Assembly (NCBI GenBank): GCA_027318945.1
Contig: DAHVOF010000221.1
Span: forward strand, 1 to 7,144
DNA: 7,144 nucleotides
Origin: Actinomycetota bacterium
Lineage (GTDB): Bacteria; Actinomycetota; Acidimicrobiia; Acidimicrobiales; Acidimicrobiaceae
Direction: 5' to 3'
Part shown: positions 1 through 6,276 of the stretch, in pieces
Position numbering within the stretch: the first letter of the stretch is position 1
Layout: each line of letters opens with the position of its first letter
Notes under the pieces: model-generated
The model's database searches: none
Told to the model about the DNA's origin: nothing
Seen by the model: only the letters and a program-made list of their open reading frames with translations
Position numbers and translations under genes: made by a program

Positions 1-1040
1 TCTCGCGCGCTTGGATCAGAAGCGGGAGAATTCAAGAACTGAAAAATCTCGGAGTTCGGGGCCTCACTTCGAACCCAACAATATTTGCAAATGCAATTTC
101 TCATTCCGACGATTACGACGAAGAGTACTTCTCTCTCATTCAGACAATGGATATAAGGTCGGCTTACTGGCACATGGCATGCAAAGATGTCTCTCAGGCC
201 GCCGAAATACTCGACGACGTGTACAAATCCTCAAATGGAACTGACGGTTTCGTTTCAATTGAAGTGGATCCTGAACTTGCACACGATACTGCTGGCACCA
301 TCAAAGCAGCCGAGTGGCTGTGGTCTACCATCGGTCATGAAAACTTGATGATAAAGATCCCGGCCACGATCGAGGGTCTTCCGGCCATCACCGAAGTGCT
401 TTCAAAAGGCATACCCGTTAACGTGACGCTCATCTTCAGTCTTGAAAGATACAAGATGGTCATGGACGCCCATGTGAACGGTATCCAAAAAGCCCGCGAA
501 CTAGATCGAGATCTTTCGAAGATCTCTTCAGTGGCCTCTTTTTTCGTATCTAGAGTTGACACAAAGCTCGATCCGCAGCTTGACGATCTTGGCAAGGATG
601 GTTCGAGTCTCGTAGGTCGAGTTGCAGTCGCACAGGCACAGGCCGCATACGTTTTGCATAAAGAGAGATACGGTCAATCCGACTGGTTGGCCTTGGCGAG
701 TTCCGGCGCCCGACTCCAGCGCCCACTTTGGGCATCCACCTCTACGAAAAATGCCGCCTATAGCGACCTCCTGTACGTGGATAACCTCATAGCACCCGAA
801 ACGGTTAACACCATGCCCGAAAGCACTTTGATCGCCTTCGTTGATCACGGTGAAAGCAAAGACCGCTCAGCAGCATTTGCAAAGAACTCAGACGAGGTAC
901 TGGGCGCCTTGAAAAATCTTGGAATCGACATGGAATTTATCACAGAAGAGCTTGAGGCTGAAGGGGTCGAATCCTTCGCTCGGTCGTTTAGGGACCTCCT
1001 TGCGGCATTGGAGCAGAAACAGGCTGCCATATCCCGGTAA
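1..1040 (+). CDS. tal: Transaldolase, 5' end outside the window
   Basis: Transaldolase moves a dihydroxyacetone unit between sugar phosphates (sedoheptulose-7-phosphate and glyceraldehyde-3-phosphate to erythrose-4-phosphate and fructose-6-phosphate) in the non-oxidative pentose phosphate pathway, in the cytoplasm. The frame is open from base 3 and gives 345 residues before TAA at 1038-1040. An internal ATG at 147 could be mistaken for the start, but 48 codons upstream of it are clearly family sequence: GVRGLTSNPTIF lies at visible residues 22-33 and carries the conserved T-S-N-P substrate loop. The Schiff-base lysine sits in MIKIPAT (Lys118 of the visible part). Further family segments are NVTLIFS, VASFFVSRVD and the RPLWASTSTKN region. 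Probably only some ten to twenty N-terminal residues are missing, including the catalytic Asp of the usual WLD motif. The sequence resembles the long actinobacterial/cyanobacterial type (about 360-370 aa). No frameshift is seen. Family assignment is very secure. Confidence 0.95.
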   Translation, partial: SRAWIRSGRIQELKNLGVRGLTSNPTIFANAISHSDDYDEEYFSLIQTMDIRSAYWHMACKDVSQAAEILDDVYKSSNGTDGFVSIEVDPELAHDTAGTIKAAEWLWSTIGHENLMIKIPATIEGLPAITEVLSKGIPVNVTLIFSLERYKMVMDAHVNGIQKARELDRDLSKISSVASFFVSRVDTKLDPQLDDLGKDGSSLVGRVAVAQAQAAYVLHKERYGQSDWLALASSGARLQRPLWASTSTKNAAYSDLLYVDNLIAPETVNTMPESTLIAFVDHGESKDRSAAFAKNSDEVLGALKNLGIDMEFITEELEAEGVESFARSFRDLLAALEQKQAAISR

Positions 1041-1404
1041 TCGGAGTTATGCCAAAGAATTCTCGCTCGGGCTCACCTATCTACGAACTAACGAGACGCC
1101 GCTGATTTGCCCGCTTAGTTGCACTTCATTAGGTGACGTCAAAGCGATAGCCTCGACATCATGAGTTCCGTTGTCTTCACATTTTTCTCGAGAACACTTA
1201 GAATCAGCGAGATTTGCGGATTCTGGATCCGACCAAGGGCCGCTTTGTCGAAGTTGCACGAGTTCGGAGTATTAAATTCGCCACATGCTATCTCGAATGG
1301 GTTAGGTTCGAAGTCATGATTCGCTTTTCGTAAGCAAAATTAGACCTGCTCTTAAATGGGTGCCGGGATCTGCTCCCGACTTGCAAGTTGACAATGAGGT
1401 CGAA
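1041..1404. other. Intergenic gap tal-zwf, no gene seen
   Basis: This stretch of about 360 bases holds no convincing gene. The short open frames on either strand (up to about 80 codons) give protein with no recognisable family and have no good ribosome binding site. Visible small structures are a perfect 10-base palindrome TTCTCGAGAA at 1185-1194, a 5-bp hairpin CGGAT/ATCCG at 1217-1231, and an 8-base direct repeat AGTTGCAC at 1117-1124 and 1252-1259. No T-tract terminator follows tal. A weak promoter-like pair, TTGTCG at 1245-1250 and TATTAA at 1270-1275 with a 19-base spacer, is too poor to call. The gap is long enough to hold the zwf promoter, so zwf may be transcribed independently of tal; this is inference. 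Confidence 0.6.
1396..1399 (+). promoter_or_regulatory. Ribosome binding site deciding the zwf start
   Basis: GAGG lies 5 bases before ATG at 1405. The alternative in-frame GTG at 1360 has no purine-rich Shine-Dalgarno sequence in front of it. This supports the ATG as the true start and removes 15 residues that do not resemble the family. Confidence 0.6.
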
Positions 1405-2892
1405 ATGAGCATCTATGTGAATTCCAAAAAGCGTACTACAGGCGCAACTCTGATTATTTTTGGAGCTTCTGGCGATCTCACATCTCGAAAGATCCTTCCA
1501 GCTGTTGCGTCCCTACTAGACCAAGACCAGCTGCCAAATGAATTCTCGGTGATTGGAGTTGCGCGATCGCCACTCGGTAATGATGGGTTTCGCAACCTTG
1601 TTCGGGAGTCCGCAACAAACATAGAGTCGATCCAAACATTCATTGACAACTTTCATTACATTCAGGGCGACTACGCTGCAATTTCGACCTACCAATCTCT
1701 CGTAGCACTCCTCGACTCCATCGAGCGCACTCGGGAAACTGGAAAATCCAGACTTTTTTACCTTGCCACCGTCCCGGATCTCTTCAGTACAATCACTTCC
1801 CTACTTGGCCAGAGCGGGCTTTCCCGCAACGATACTTCATCATTCACAAGAATCATCATTGAAAAACCATTTGGTGCGGACGCCGCAAGTGCAAGGTCGC
1901 TGAACAGCGAAATGCACCGCTCCTTTTCGGAGGAGCAGATCTACAGAATAGATCATTATCTGGGCAAAGAAACTGTTCAAAATCTGTTGGCTCTACGGTT
2001 TTCCAATGCCGTGTTCGAACCAATATGGAACCGCAACTATGTCAACAATGTCCAGATAACAGTTGCAGAGCACATCGGAGTCGGCCATAGGGGAGGATTC
2101 TACGAAAGTGCCGGAGCGCTCAAAGACATTGTCCAAAATCATATGCTGCAAGTTCTGTCACTTGTTCTGATGGAAGCTCCCGCATTGATGACGGCGGAAT
2201 CGATTCAAAATGAAAAGGTCAAGCTTCTTTCAGCGGTGGAGATACCGCCAATCCCAGACATTGTGAACCGGGCGGTAAGAGGCCAATACGTTGCCGGCGT
2301 GATAAGTTCGGAGGAAGTAAAGAGTTATCGCCAGGAACGCGGGGTGTCACCTACGTCGCAGACGGAAACCTTCGTTGCAATGCGGCTGGGGGTTGACAAC
2401 TGGAGGTGGGCTGGAATACCGATATTTATTCGCACTGGGAAACGGATGGCTAAGAGAGAAACCCAGGTCGTAATGGAGTTCAATAGGGCTCCTCATCTCC
2501 CCTTCACTGGCGGCTCAGCAAGACAACTTGGACCAAATCGCCTAATACTGCGAATCCAGCCCGAAGAAGAGATCAAATTGATTTTCGGAGCGAAGGTTCC
2601 TGGTCAGGACTATAACATTCGTTCCGTTGCGATGGATTTCTCTTATGCCGATACATTCCGTGAAGTATCTTGGGATGCCTATGAAAGGCTCCTCCTGGAC
2701 GCACTCCTTGGTGACCGGACTCTGTTCCTTAGATCTGACGAAGTCATCAAAGCGTGGGAAATTGTGGACCCTATTCAGCACGCCTTCGCAGATCCAAACT
2801 TCCCTCTGCACCACTATGCAGCCGGAACCTATGGTCCCAAGGAATCGAGCAGACTCCTTGGAGCCAGCGGACATTACTGGAACAACATTTGA
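1405..2892 (+). CDS. zwf: Glucose-6-phosphate 1-dehydrogenase
   Basis: Zwf oxidises glucose-6-phosphate to 6-phosphoglucono-1,5-lactone with reduction of NADP+, the entry step of the oxidative pentose phosphate pathway. From ATG 1405 the protein has 495 residues, a normal length. Visible motifs are the dinucleotide-binding loop GASGDLTSRK (residues 20-29), with the basic residues expected for NADP binding; the active-site motif RIDHYLGKE with His184; the second catalytic His246 in DIVQNHMLQ; the substrate-binding RTGKRM segment; and the C-terminal YERLLLDALLGD and AGTYGP motifs. All key residues are present, so the enzyme should be active. GTG at 1360 would add 15 residues but lacks a ribosome binding site. 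pgl, encoding the next enzyme of the pathway, lies about 150 bases downstream. opcA, the assembly-factor gene often found next to actinobacterial zwf, is not between them. Confidence 0.96.
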   Translation: MSIYVNSKKRTTGATLIIFGASGDLTSRKILPAVASLLDQDQLPNEFSVIGVARSPLGNDGFRNLVRESATNIESIQTFIDNFHYIQGDYAAISTYQSLVALLDSIERTRETGKSRLFYLATVPDLFSTITSLLGQSGLSRNDTSSFTRIIIEKPFGADAASARSLNSEMHRSFSEEQIYRIDHYLGKETVQNLLALRFSNAVFEPIWNRNYVNNVQITVAEHIGVGHRGGFYESAGALKDIVQNHMLQVLSLVLMEAPALMTAESIQNEKVKLLSAVEIPPIPDIVNRAVRGQYVAGVISSEEVKSYRQERGVSPTSQTETFVAMRLGVDNWRWAGIPIFIRTGKRMAKRETQVVMEFNRAPHLPFTGGSARQLGPNRLILRIQPEEEIKLIFGAKVPGQDYNIRSVAMDFSYADTFREVSWDAYERLLLDALLGDRTLFLRSDEVIKAWEIVDPIQHAFADPNFPLHHYAAGTYGPKESSRLLGASGHYWNNI

Positions 2893-2896
2893 TCCT

Positions 2897-2927
2897 CGTT
2901 ACTGATTCCCCGCTCTACCTAGTAACG
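2897..2927 (+). terminator. Inverted repeat just after zwf, possible terminator or RNA hairpin
   Basis: CGTTACT at 2897-2903 and AGTAACG at 2921-2927 form a perfect 7-bp stem with a 17-base loop, starting 4 bases after the zwf stop codon. No T-run follows, so it is not a classical intrinsic terminator. It could be a T-less stem-loop that attenuates or stabilises the zwf message before pgl, or it could be chance. Confidence 0.3.
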
Positions 2928-3002
2928 CTATGTCTTCATGACGTGCATATGTTGCCAGCTCAACCATGACTGCTTGGCGCTACCATCCACTTCCGATGTT
3001 GC

Positions 3003-3025
3003 GAAGCTAACTCGGGGAAGCTAAC
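3003..3025 (+). repeat. Short direct repeat GAAGCTAAC x2 upstream of pgl
   Basis: GAAGCTAAC occurs at 3003-3011 and again at 3017-3025, a 14-base period, directly before the pgl ribosome binding site. It may be a small local duplication or a binding site. No known operator is recognised. Confidence 0.5.
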
Positions 3026-3031
3026 GAAGGA
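3026..3031 (+). promoter_or_regulatory. Ribosome binding site for pgl
   Basis: GAAGGA lies 15 bases before the TTG at 3047 and only 6 before an in-frame CTG at 3038. No in-frame ATG or GTG is available between the upstream stop codon (TAA at 3008-3010) and the conserved region, so pgl must start at a non-ATG codon. The spacing would favour CTG, a rare initiator; TTG is the more usual choice. Confidence 0.4.
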
Positions 3032-3046
3032 ACAGCACTGAAAAGA

Positions 3047-3820
3047 TTGGAGTATGCATTGGATGACCTCTACATATTCATTACCAGCGACATAGCAAAT
3101 ACATTCGCGGAACAAGTCATTAGCTTTGGCGCAGCCCAGAAGATGCCGTGGAGCCTCTTTCTATCGGGTGGATCACTCGCTCCAGCCCTCTACCAGCATC
3201 TTGGGACGCTAAAATCCTTTCTTTCCATGGTCGGTTTCGTAAACATATTTCTAGGAGACGAGCGAGTAGTCAATCCAGGTGAAGGAACATCGAATATGCG
3301 GGGCGTTAGAATAACACTTGTTGATCCCCTCGCGGAGCATGGCAAGGCTCTGAAAACTTTTCCCCCGTTAACGGACTCCGAATTCCATAGACTTGAACCT
3401 ATTCTAACGGGGGAACCTTCGATCGACTATAAACAATGCGAAGCCCTCGCTGACAGCTATTCCGCAGTTGTAAGCCGAGCGCCAAAACCCTGGCTGATCC
3501 ACCTCGGCATCGGACCCGATGGGCACACTGCCAGTCTCTTCGCCCATTCTCCCGCATTGTCATCAAGCAATCATCAAAATCTTATTCGAGCCAACTTCGA
3601 CCCGAGCGGGCTGAATCCCTTCTGTAGACTGACTCTGACCCTGGAAGCAATCTCCCAGGCCAGCCTGACAATCATAACAACAGCCGGTCGTGACAAAGCT
3701 AAAGCCGTCAGGGGACTCCTAGAGGGAGACCCATCGTTTCCCATCTCGCAAATTAGATCGAGTAAAGTAGTCCTGATAATTGACCGCGAAGCCGCTGTAC
3801 TAATTAGCAATCAGCTCTGA
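3047..3820 (+). CDS. pgl: 6-phosphogluconolactonase
   Basis: Pgl (SOL/DevB type) hydrolyses 6-phosphogluconolactone, the product of Zwf, to 6-phosphogluconate in the cytoplasm. From TTG 3047 it has 257 residues, a usual length. Motifs in order are LSGGSLAP (39-46), FLGDERVV (68-75) followed by the conserved S-N at 82-83, and LGIGPDGHTASLF (153-165), which carries the Asp-Gly-His active-site signature. The C-terminal half has the family's RLTLTLEAI strand and AGRDKAKAV segment. The start is uncertain: CTG at 3038 would add three residues and fits the ribosome binding site better, while TTG at 3047 is the conventional choice. The gene follows zwf in pathway order, supporting co-transcription, although the 150-base gap with an inverted repeat leaves room for separate control. 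The key catalytic motifs are intact. Assignment is secure. Confidence 0.93.
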   Translation: MEYALDDLYIFITSDIANTFAEQVISFGAAQKMPWSLFLSGGSLAPALYQHLGTLKSFLSMVGFVNIFLGDERVVNPGEGTSNMRGVRITLVDPLAEHGKALKTFPPLTDSEFHRLEPILTGEPSIDYKQCEALADSYSAVVSRAPKPWLIHLGIGPDGHTASLFAHSPALSSSNHQNLIRANFDPSGLNPFCRLTLTLEAISQASLTIITTAGRDKAKAVRGLLEGDPSFPISQIRSSKVVLIIDREAAVLISNQL

Positions 3821-3839
3821 AACTGAAAACCATAATTTC

Positions 3840-3868
3840 AGCCGCTCTCCGGGCTAAATTTTCTTCTT
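3840..3868 (+). terminator. Weak intrinsic-terminator-like hairpin after pgl
   Basis: AGCC at 3840-3843 pairs with GGCT at 3852-3855, extendable by one G-C pair across a bulge, and is followed by the T-rich stretch TAAATTTTCTTCTT. A second 6-bp stem, CTGAAA (3823-3828) with TTTCAG (3836-3841), overlaps its left arm, so the two would be mutually exclusive. The stems are short, so termination is likely partial at best. Confidence 0.3.
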
Positions 3869-3902
3869 GAAAGATCTTTACAGGGTTCGTTCCGGTTTTG
3901 AT

Positions 3903-3908
3903 AGGGTG
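3903..3908 (+). promoter_or_regulatory. Ribosome binding site deciding the fbiC start
   Basis: AGGGTG lies 6 bases before ATG at 3915. Upstream in-frame candidates are TTG at 3867, without a purine-rich leader, and GTG at 3906, which is itself part of this site. The ATG is therefore preferred. Confidence 0.45.
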
Positions 3909-3914
3909 AAACAT

Positions 3915-6200
3915 ATGTCTACCAACTACTCAGACCTCTCCACATCGGAGCTTCTTTCCCGTGCAAGAAAAGTGAAATTCAGCCTTTTCGGCAACGCTGT
4001 TACTTTCTCCCCGAAAGTCTTCATTCCGCTCACGACTCTTTGCCGCGATCGCTGTGGTTACTGCACTTTTTCTAAATCCCCGGCGCAGACCGTGAGTTCG
4101 TATATGTCGCTGCAGGAAGTGGTGAAGTTGGCAGAATTGGGGGAGGAGCACGGTTGCACGGAAGCCCTTTTCACCTTGGGGGAAAAACCGGAGCAGCGCT
4201 ATAGTGCAGCTTCACGATTCCTCAATAGCCTCGGGCTCAGCACGACTGTCGAGTATATCCATTCGGCTTCCCGGGCGGTACTCGACCGTACGGGACTGAT
4301 CCCTCACATAAACGCCGGCGCTCTCTCGTATGAGGACTTTTTGTACCTCAAAGAAGTATCCGCCTCACAGGGGATGATGATCGAAAGCTTGAATGGCGAC
4401 TTGGAAGCTCACAGGAAAGCTCCAGACAAGACCCCCTATCGGCGAGTTCTAGCGCTCACCGACGCGGGGAAAGCTGCTGTGCCATTCACGACCGGGATTC
4501 TCGTCGGAATCGGTGAATCCGAAATGGACCGAATTGCAGCGCTCAAAGCTATCGGCGATATCGCCAGCCAGTACGGACATATACAGGAAGTGATTGTTCA
4601 AAACTTTCTTCCGAAACCGCACACAGCTATGGCTTCAATTAAACCTCCGTCTAAGACGGAGTATCTTAGAGCAATTGCGCTAGCTCGGCTCATCCTCCCC
4701 GCCACGGTTCACCTGCAGGCGCCTCCCAACCTTTCCGATGATGTCAGCGACTTGCTTAATGCCGGTATCGACGACCTCGGAGGAATTTCGCCGCTGACAA
4801 TCGATCACGTCAATCCCGAACGTCCGTGGCCAGAGCTCGCCGAACTAGAACATTTGGTGTCTTCAAGCGGTAGCTTTCTAGTACCGAGGCTCCCAATCTA
4901 CCCCGAGTTCAATACACCCAAATGGATCCATTCGAATCTCACATTTCAAACCATGTCCAACGGCGACTCCTTCGCGTATGCTCGAACTGATTCGTGGGTC
5001 TCTGGAGGAAACTCAGGACCGCCTGTCTTCGTAGACTCGGCGACCGTCGAGCAGGTCCCGAAATGGTCACTGGTAAGTGAAATCCCCTCAAAAACCTTGC
5101 CGTCGGAGATAACCGAAATCTGCGACGCCGCACTCGAAGGCCACCTTCCCGATGAGAAGCAGATCTACAAGCTCTTTACCGCCAGGGCAAGTGACTTGCG
5201 CTATGTGCTAGATACCGCCGATAAGCTCCGCCAAGAAATATCCGGAAACACCGTGACCTTTGTCAAGAACCGCAACTTGAATTACACCAATGTATGCACC
5301 TTCAAATGCAAATTCTGCGCATTTTCCAAAGGCCCGCTATCACTCAACCTGCGCGGAAAACCCTATCTATTAGAGCTGCAAAACGTCAGTGAAATTGTAG
5401 CTGAAGCAGACAGGGCAGGCGCAACCGAGGTGTGCCTTCAGGGTGGGATCCATCCTTCATTCGACGGCGATTACTACCTTCAAATCATCGACGCCGTCAA
5501 AAAAGGGTCAGAAAGAATCCACATACATGCATTTTCGGCGCTCGAAATCCACGAAGGTGCCCGTCGAAGCGGTGCGGATCTTAGAAGCTACCTCACCCAA
5601 TTCAAGGACGCCGGTTTGAGGTCTTTACCTGGAACAGCCGCCGAGATCCTTGATGATGAAGTGCGAGCAACGCTTTGCCCAGACAAAATCAGGACCGACA
5701 GATGGATAGAAATCCATCGAACCGCGCACGAGGTCGGCCTTCGATCGAACATTACAATTATGTTTGGCTCGATCGAACCACCCGAAACCTGGGCAAAACA
5801 CATAGCGATCACTAGGGACCTCCAAATGGAAACCCATGGTTTCACGGAATTCGTTCCGCTCCCGTTTGTCCACATGGCGTCCCCGATATACCTCCAAAAG
5901 AAAGCCCGAAAAGGACCTACGTTCCGCGAGGCTATTCTCATGCATGCTGTCGCCCGGATCAGCTACCAGCATCTAGTCCCCAATATTCAAGCAAGTTGGG
6001 TAAAGATGGGTCTCTCAGGTGCTAGACAATTACTTCAAGCCGGCGCTAACGACTTAGGTGGCACACTCATGGGTGAGAACATATCGCGCGCGGCTGGCGC
6101 TGAACACGGCCAGGAACTCACCCGCGATGACTTCGAAGATTTGGTGCAGCCACTCGGACGATCGCTCGCGCAGCGCACCACCCTTTACCAACTGCTATAG
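3915..6200 (+). CDS. fbiC: FO synthase, fused CofG-CofH radical SAM enzyme
   Basis: FbiC makes FO (7,8-didemethyl-8-hydroxy-5-deazariboflavin), the redox-active core of coenzyme F420, from tyrosine and the pyrimidine precursor 5-amino-6-ribitylaminouracil. From ATG 3915 it has 761 residues with two radical SAM halves. The CofG half has its Fe-S motif CRDRCGYC at Cys43, Cys47 and Cys50, followed by TEALFTLGEKPE, SQGMMIES, FTTGILVGIGE and QAPPNLSDD. The CofH half has CTFKCKFC at Cys461, Cys465 and Cys468, then EVCLQGGIHP, LPGTAAEILDDEVR, FTEFVPLPFVHM and GANDLGGTLM. The linker spans roughly residues 330-440. Both cysteine triads are intact, so both half-reactions should be possible. The Mycobacterium tuberculosis protein is somewhat longer (856 aa). 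One oddity is that the usual MYGHVD-like motif of CofH reads MFGSIE here (Ser619 in place of His). The gene follows pgl by about 95 bases on the same strand. Confidence 0.96.
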   Translation: MSTNYSDLSTSELLSRARKVKFSLFGNAVTFSPKVFIPLTTLCRDRCGYCTFSKSPAQTVSSYMSLQEVVKLAELGEEHGCTEALFTLGEKPEQRYSAASRFLNSLGLSTTVEYIHSASRAVLDRTGLIPHINAGALSYEDFLYLKEVSASQGMMIESLNGDLEAHRKAPDKTPYRRVLALTDAGKAAVPFTTGILVGIGESEMDRIAALKAIGDIASQYGHIQEVIVQNFLPKPHTAMASIKPPSKTEYLRAIALARLILPATVHLQAPPNLSDDVSDLLNAGIDDLGGISPLTIDHVNPERPWPELAELEHLVSSSGSFLVPRLPIYPEFNTPKWIHSNLTFQTMSNGDSFAYARTDSWVSGGNSGPPVFVDSATVEQVPKWSLVSEIPSKTLPSEITEICDAALEGHLPDEKQIYKLFTARASDLRYVLDTADKLRQEISGNTVTFVKNRNLNYTNVCTFKCKFCAFSKGPLSLNLRGKPYLLELQNVSEIVAEADRAGATEVCLQGGIHPSFDGDYYLQIIDAVKKGSERIHIHAFSALEIHEGARRSGADLRSYLTQFKDAGLRSLPGTAAEILDDEVRATLCPDKIRTDRWIEIHRTAHEVGLRSNITIMFGSIEPPETWAKHIAITRDLQMETHGFTEFVPLPFVHMASPIYLQKKARKGPTFREAILMHAVARISYQHLVPNIQASWVKMGLSGARQLLQAGANDLGGTLMGENISRAAGAEHGQELTRDDFEDLVQPLGRSLAQRTTLYQLL

Positions 6201-6250
6201 GATCACTTAATGGAGACATTCTTACGTACGCTCCTTCATAATTGATTTCA

Positions 6251-6256
6251 TATAAT
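6251..6256 (+). promoter_or_regulatory. Perfect TATAAT -10 box before the LOG-family gene
   Basis: TATAAT at 6251-6256 matches the housekeeping sigma consensus and would place transcription start near 6263, just before the ribosome binding site of the next gene. No good -35 hexamer is found 16-19 bases upstream, so the promoter call rests on the -10 box and its position in a 76-base gap. The downstream gene may thus have its own promoter rather than depend on fbiC. Confidence 0.4.
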
Positions 6257-6267
6257 TTGCCACCACT

Positions 6268-6272
6268 AGGAG
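6268..6272 (+). promoter_or_regulatory. Ribosome binding site for the GTG-start LOG-family gene
   Basis: AGGAG lies 4 bases before GTG at 6277. It is the best Shine-Dalgarno match in the window and fixes the start of a gene that has no nearby in-frame ATG. Confidence 0.7.
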
Positions 6273-6276
6273 TTAC

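Noticed and set aside
1077..1259. 60-codon open frame on the minus strand in the tal-zwf gap
   Set aside because: No recognisable protein family, no clear ribosome binding site, and a length expected by chance.
1305..1318. GGTTCGAAGTC resembling a tRNA T-loop
   Set aside because: The flanking bases do not form a 5-bp T stem, and no anticodon or acceptor stem can be built around it.
1388..1393. TTGACA, a perfect -35 hexamer, just before the zwf ATG
   Set aside because: It is 11 bases from the start codon, so any transcript from it would begin inside zwf. No TATAAT-like box follows at the right distance.
1360..1404. GTG start for zwf adding 15 residues
   Set aside because: There is no ribosome binding site before it and the extra residues do not look like G6PDH; ATG at 1405 has GAGG at good spacing.
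5588..5972. Two overlapping minus-strand open frames of about 115 codons inside fbiC
   Set aside because: They lie opposite the highly conserved CofH region and have no family resemblance of their own.
6212..6240. Possible hairpin ATGGAG/CTCC-TT-CAT after fbiC
   Set aside because: The stem needs a two-base bulge and a long loop and has no clear T-run, so it is too weak to call a terminator.
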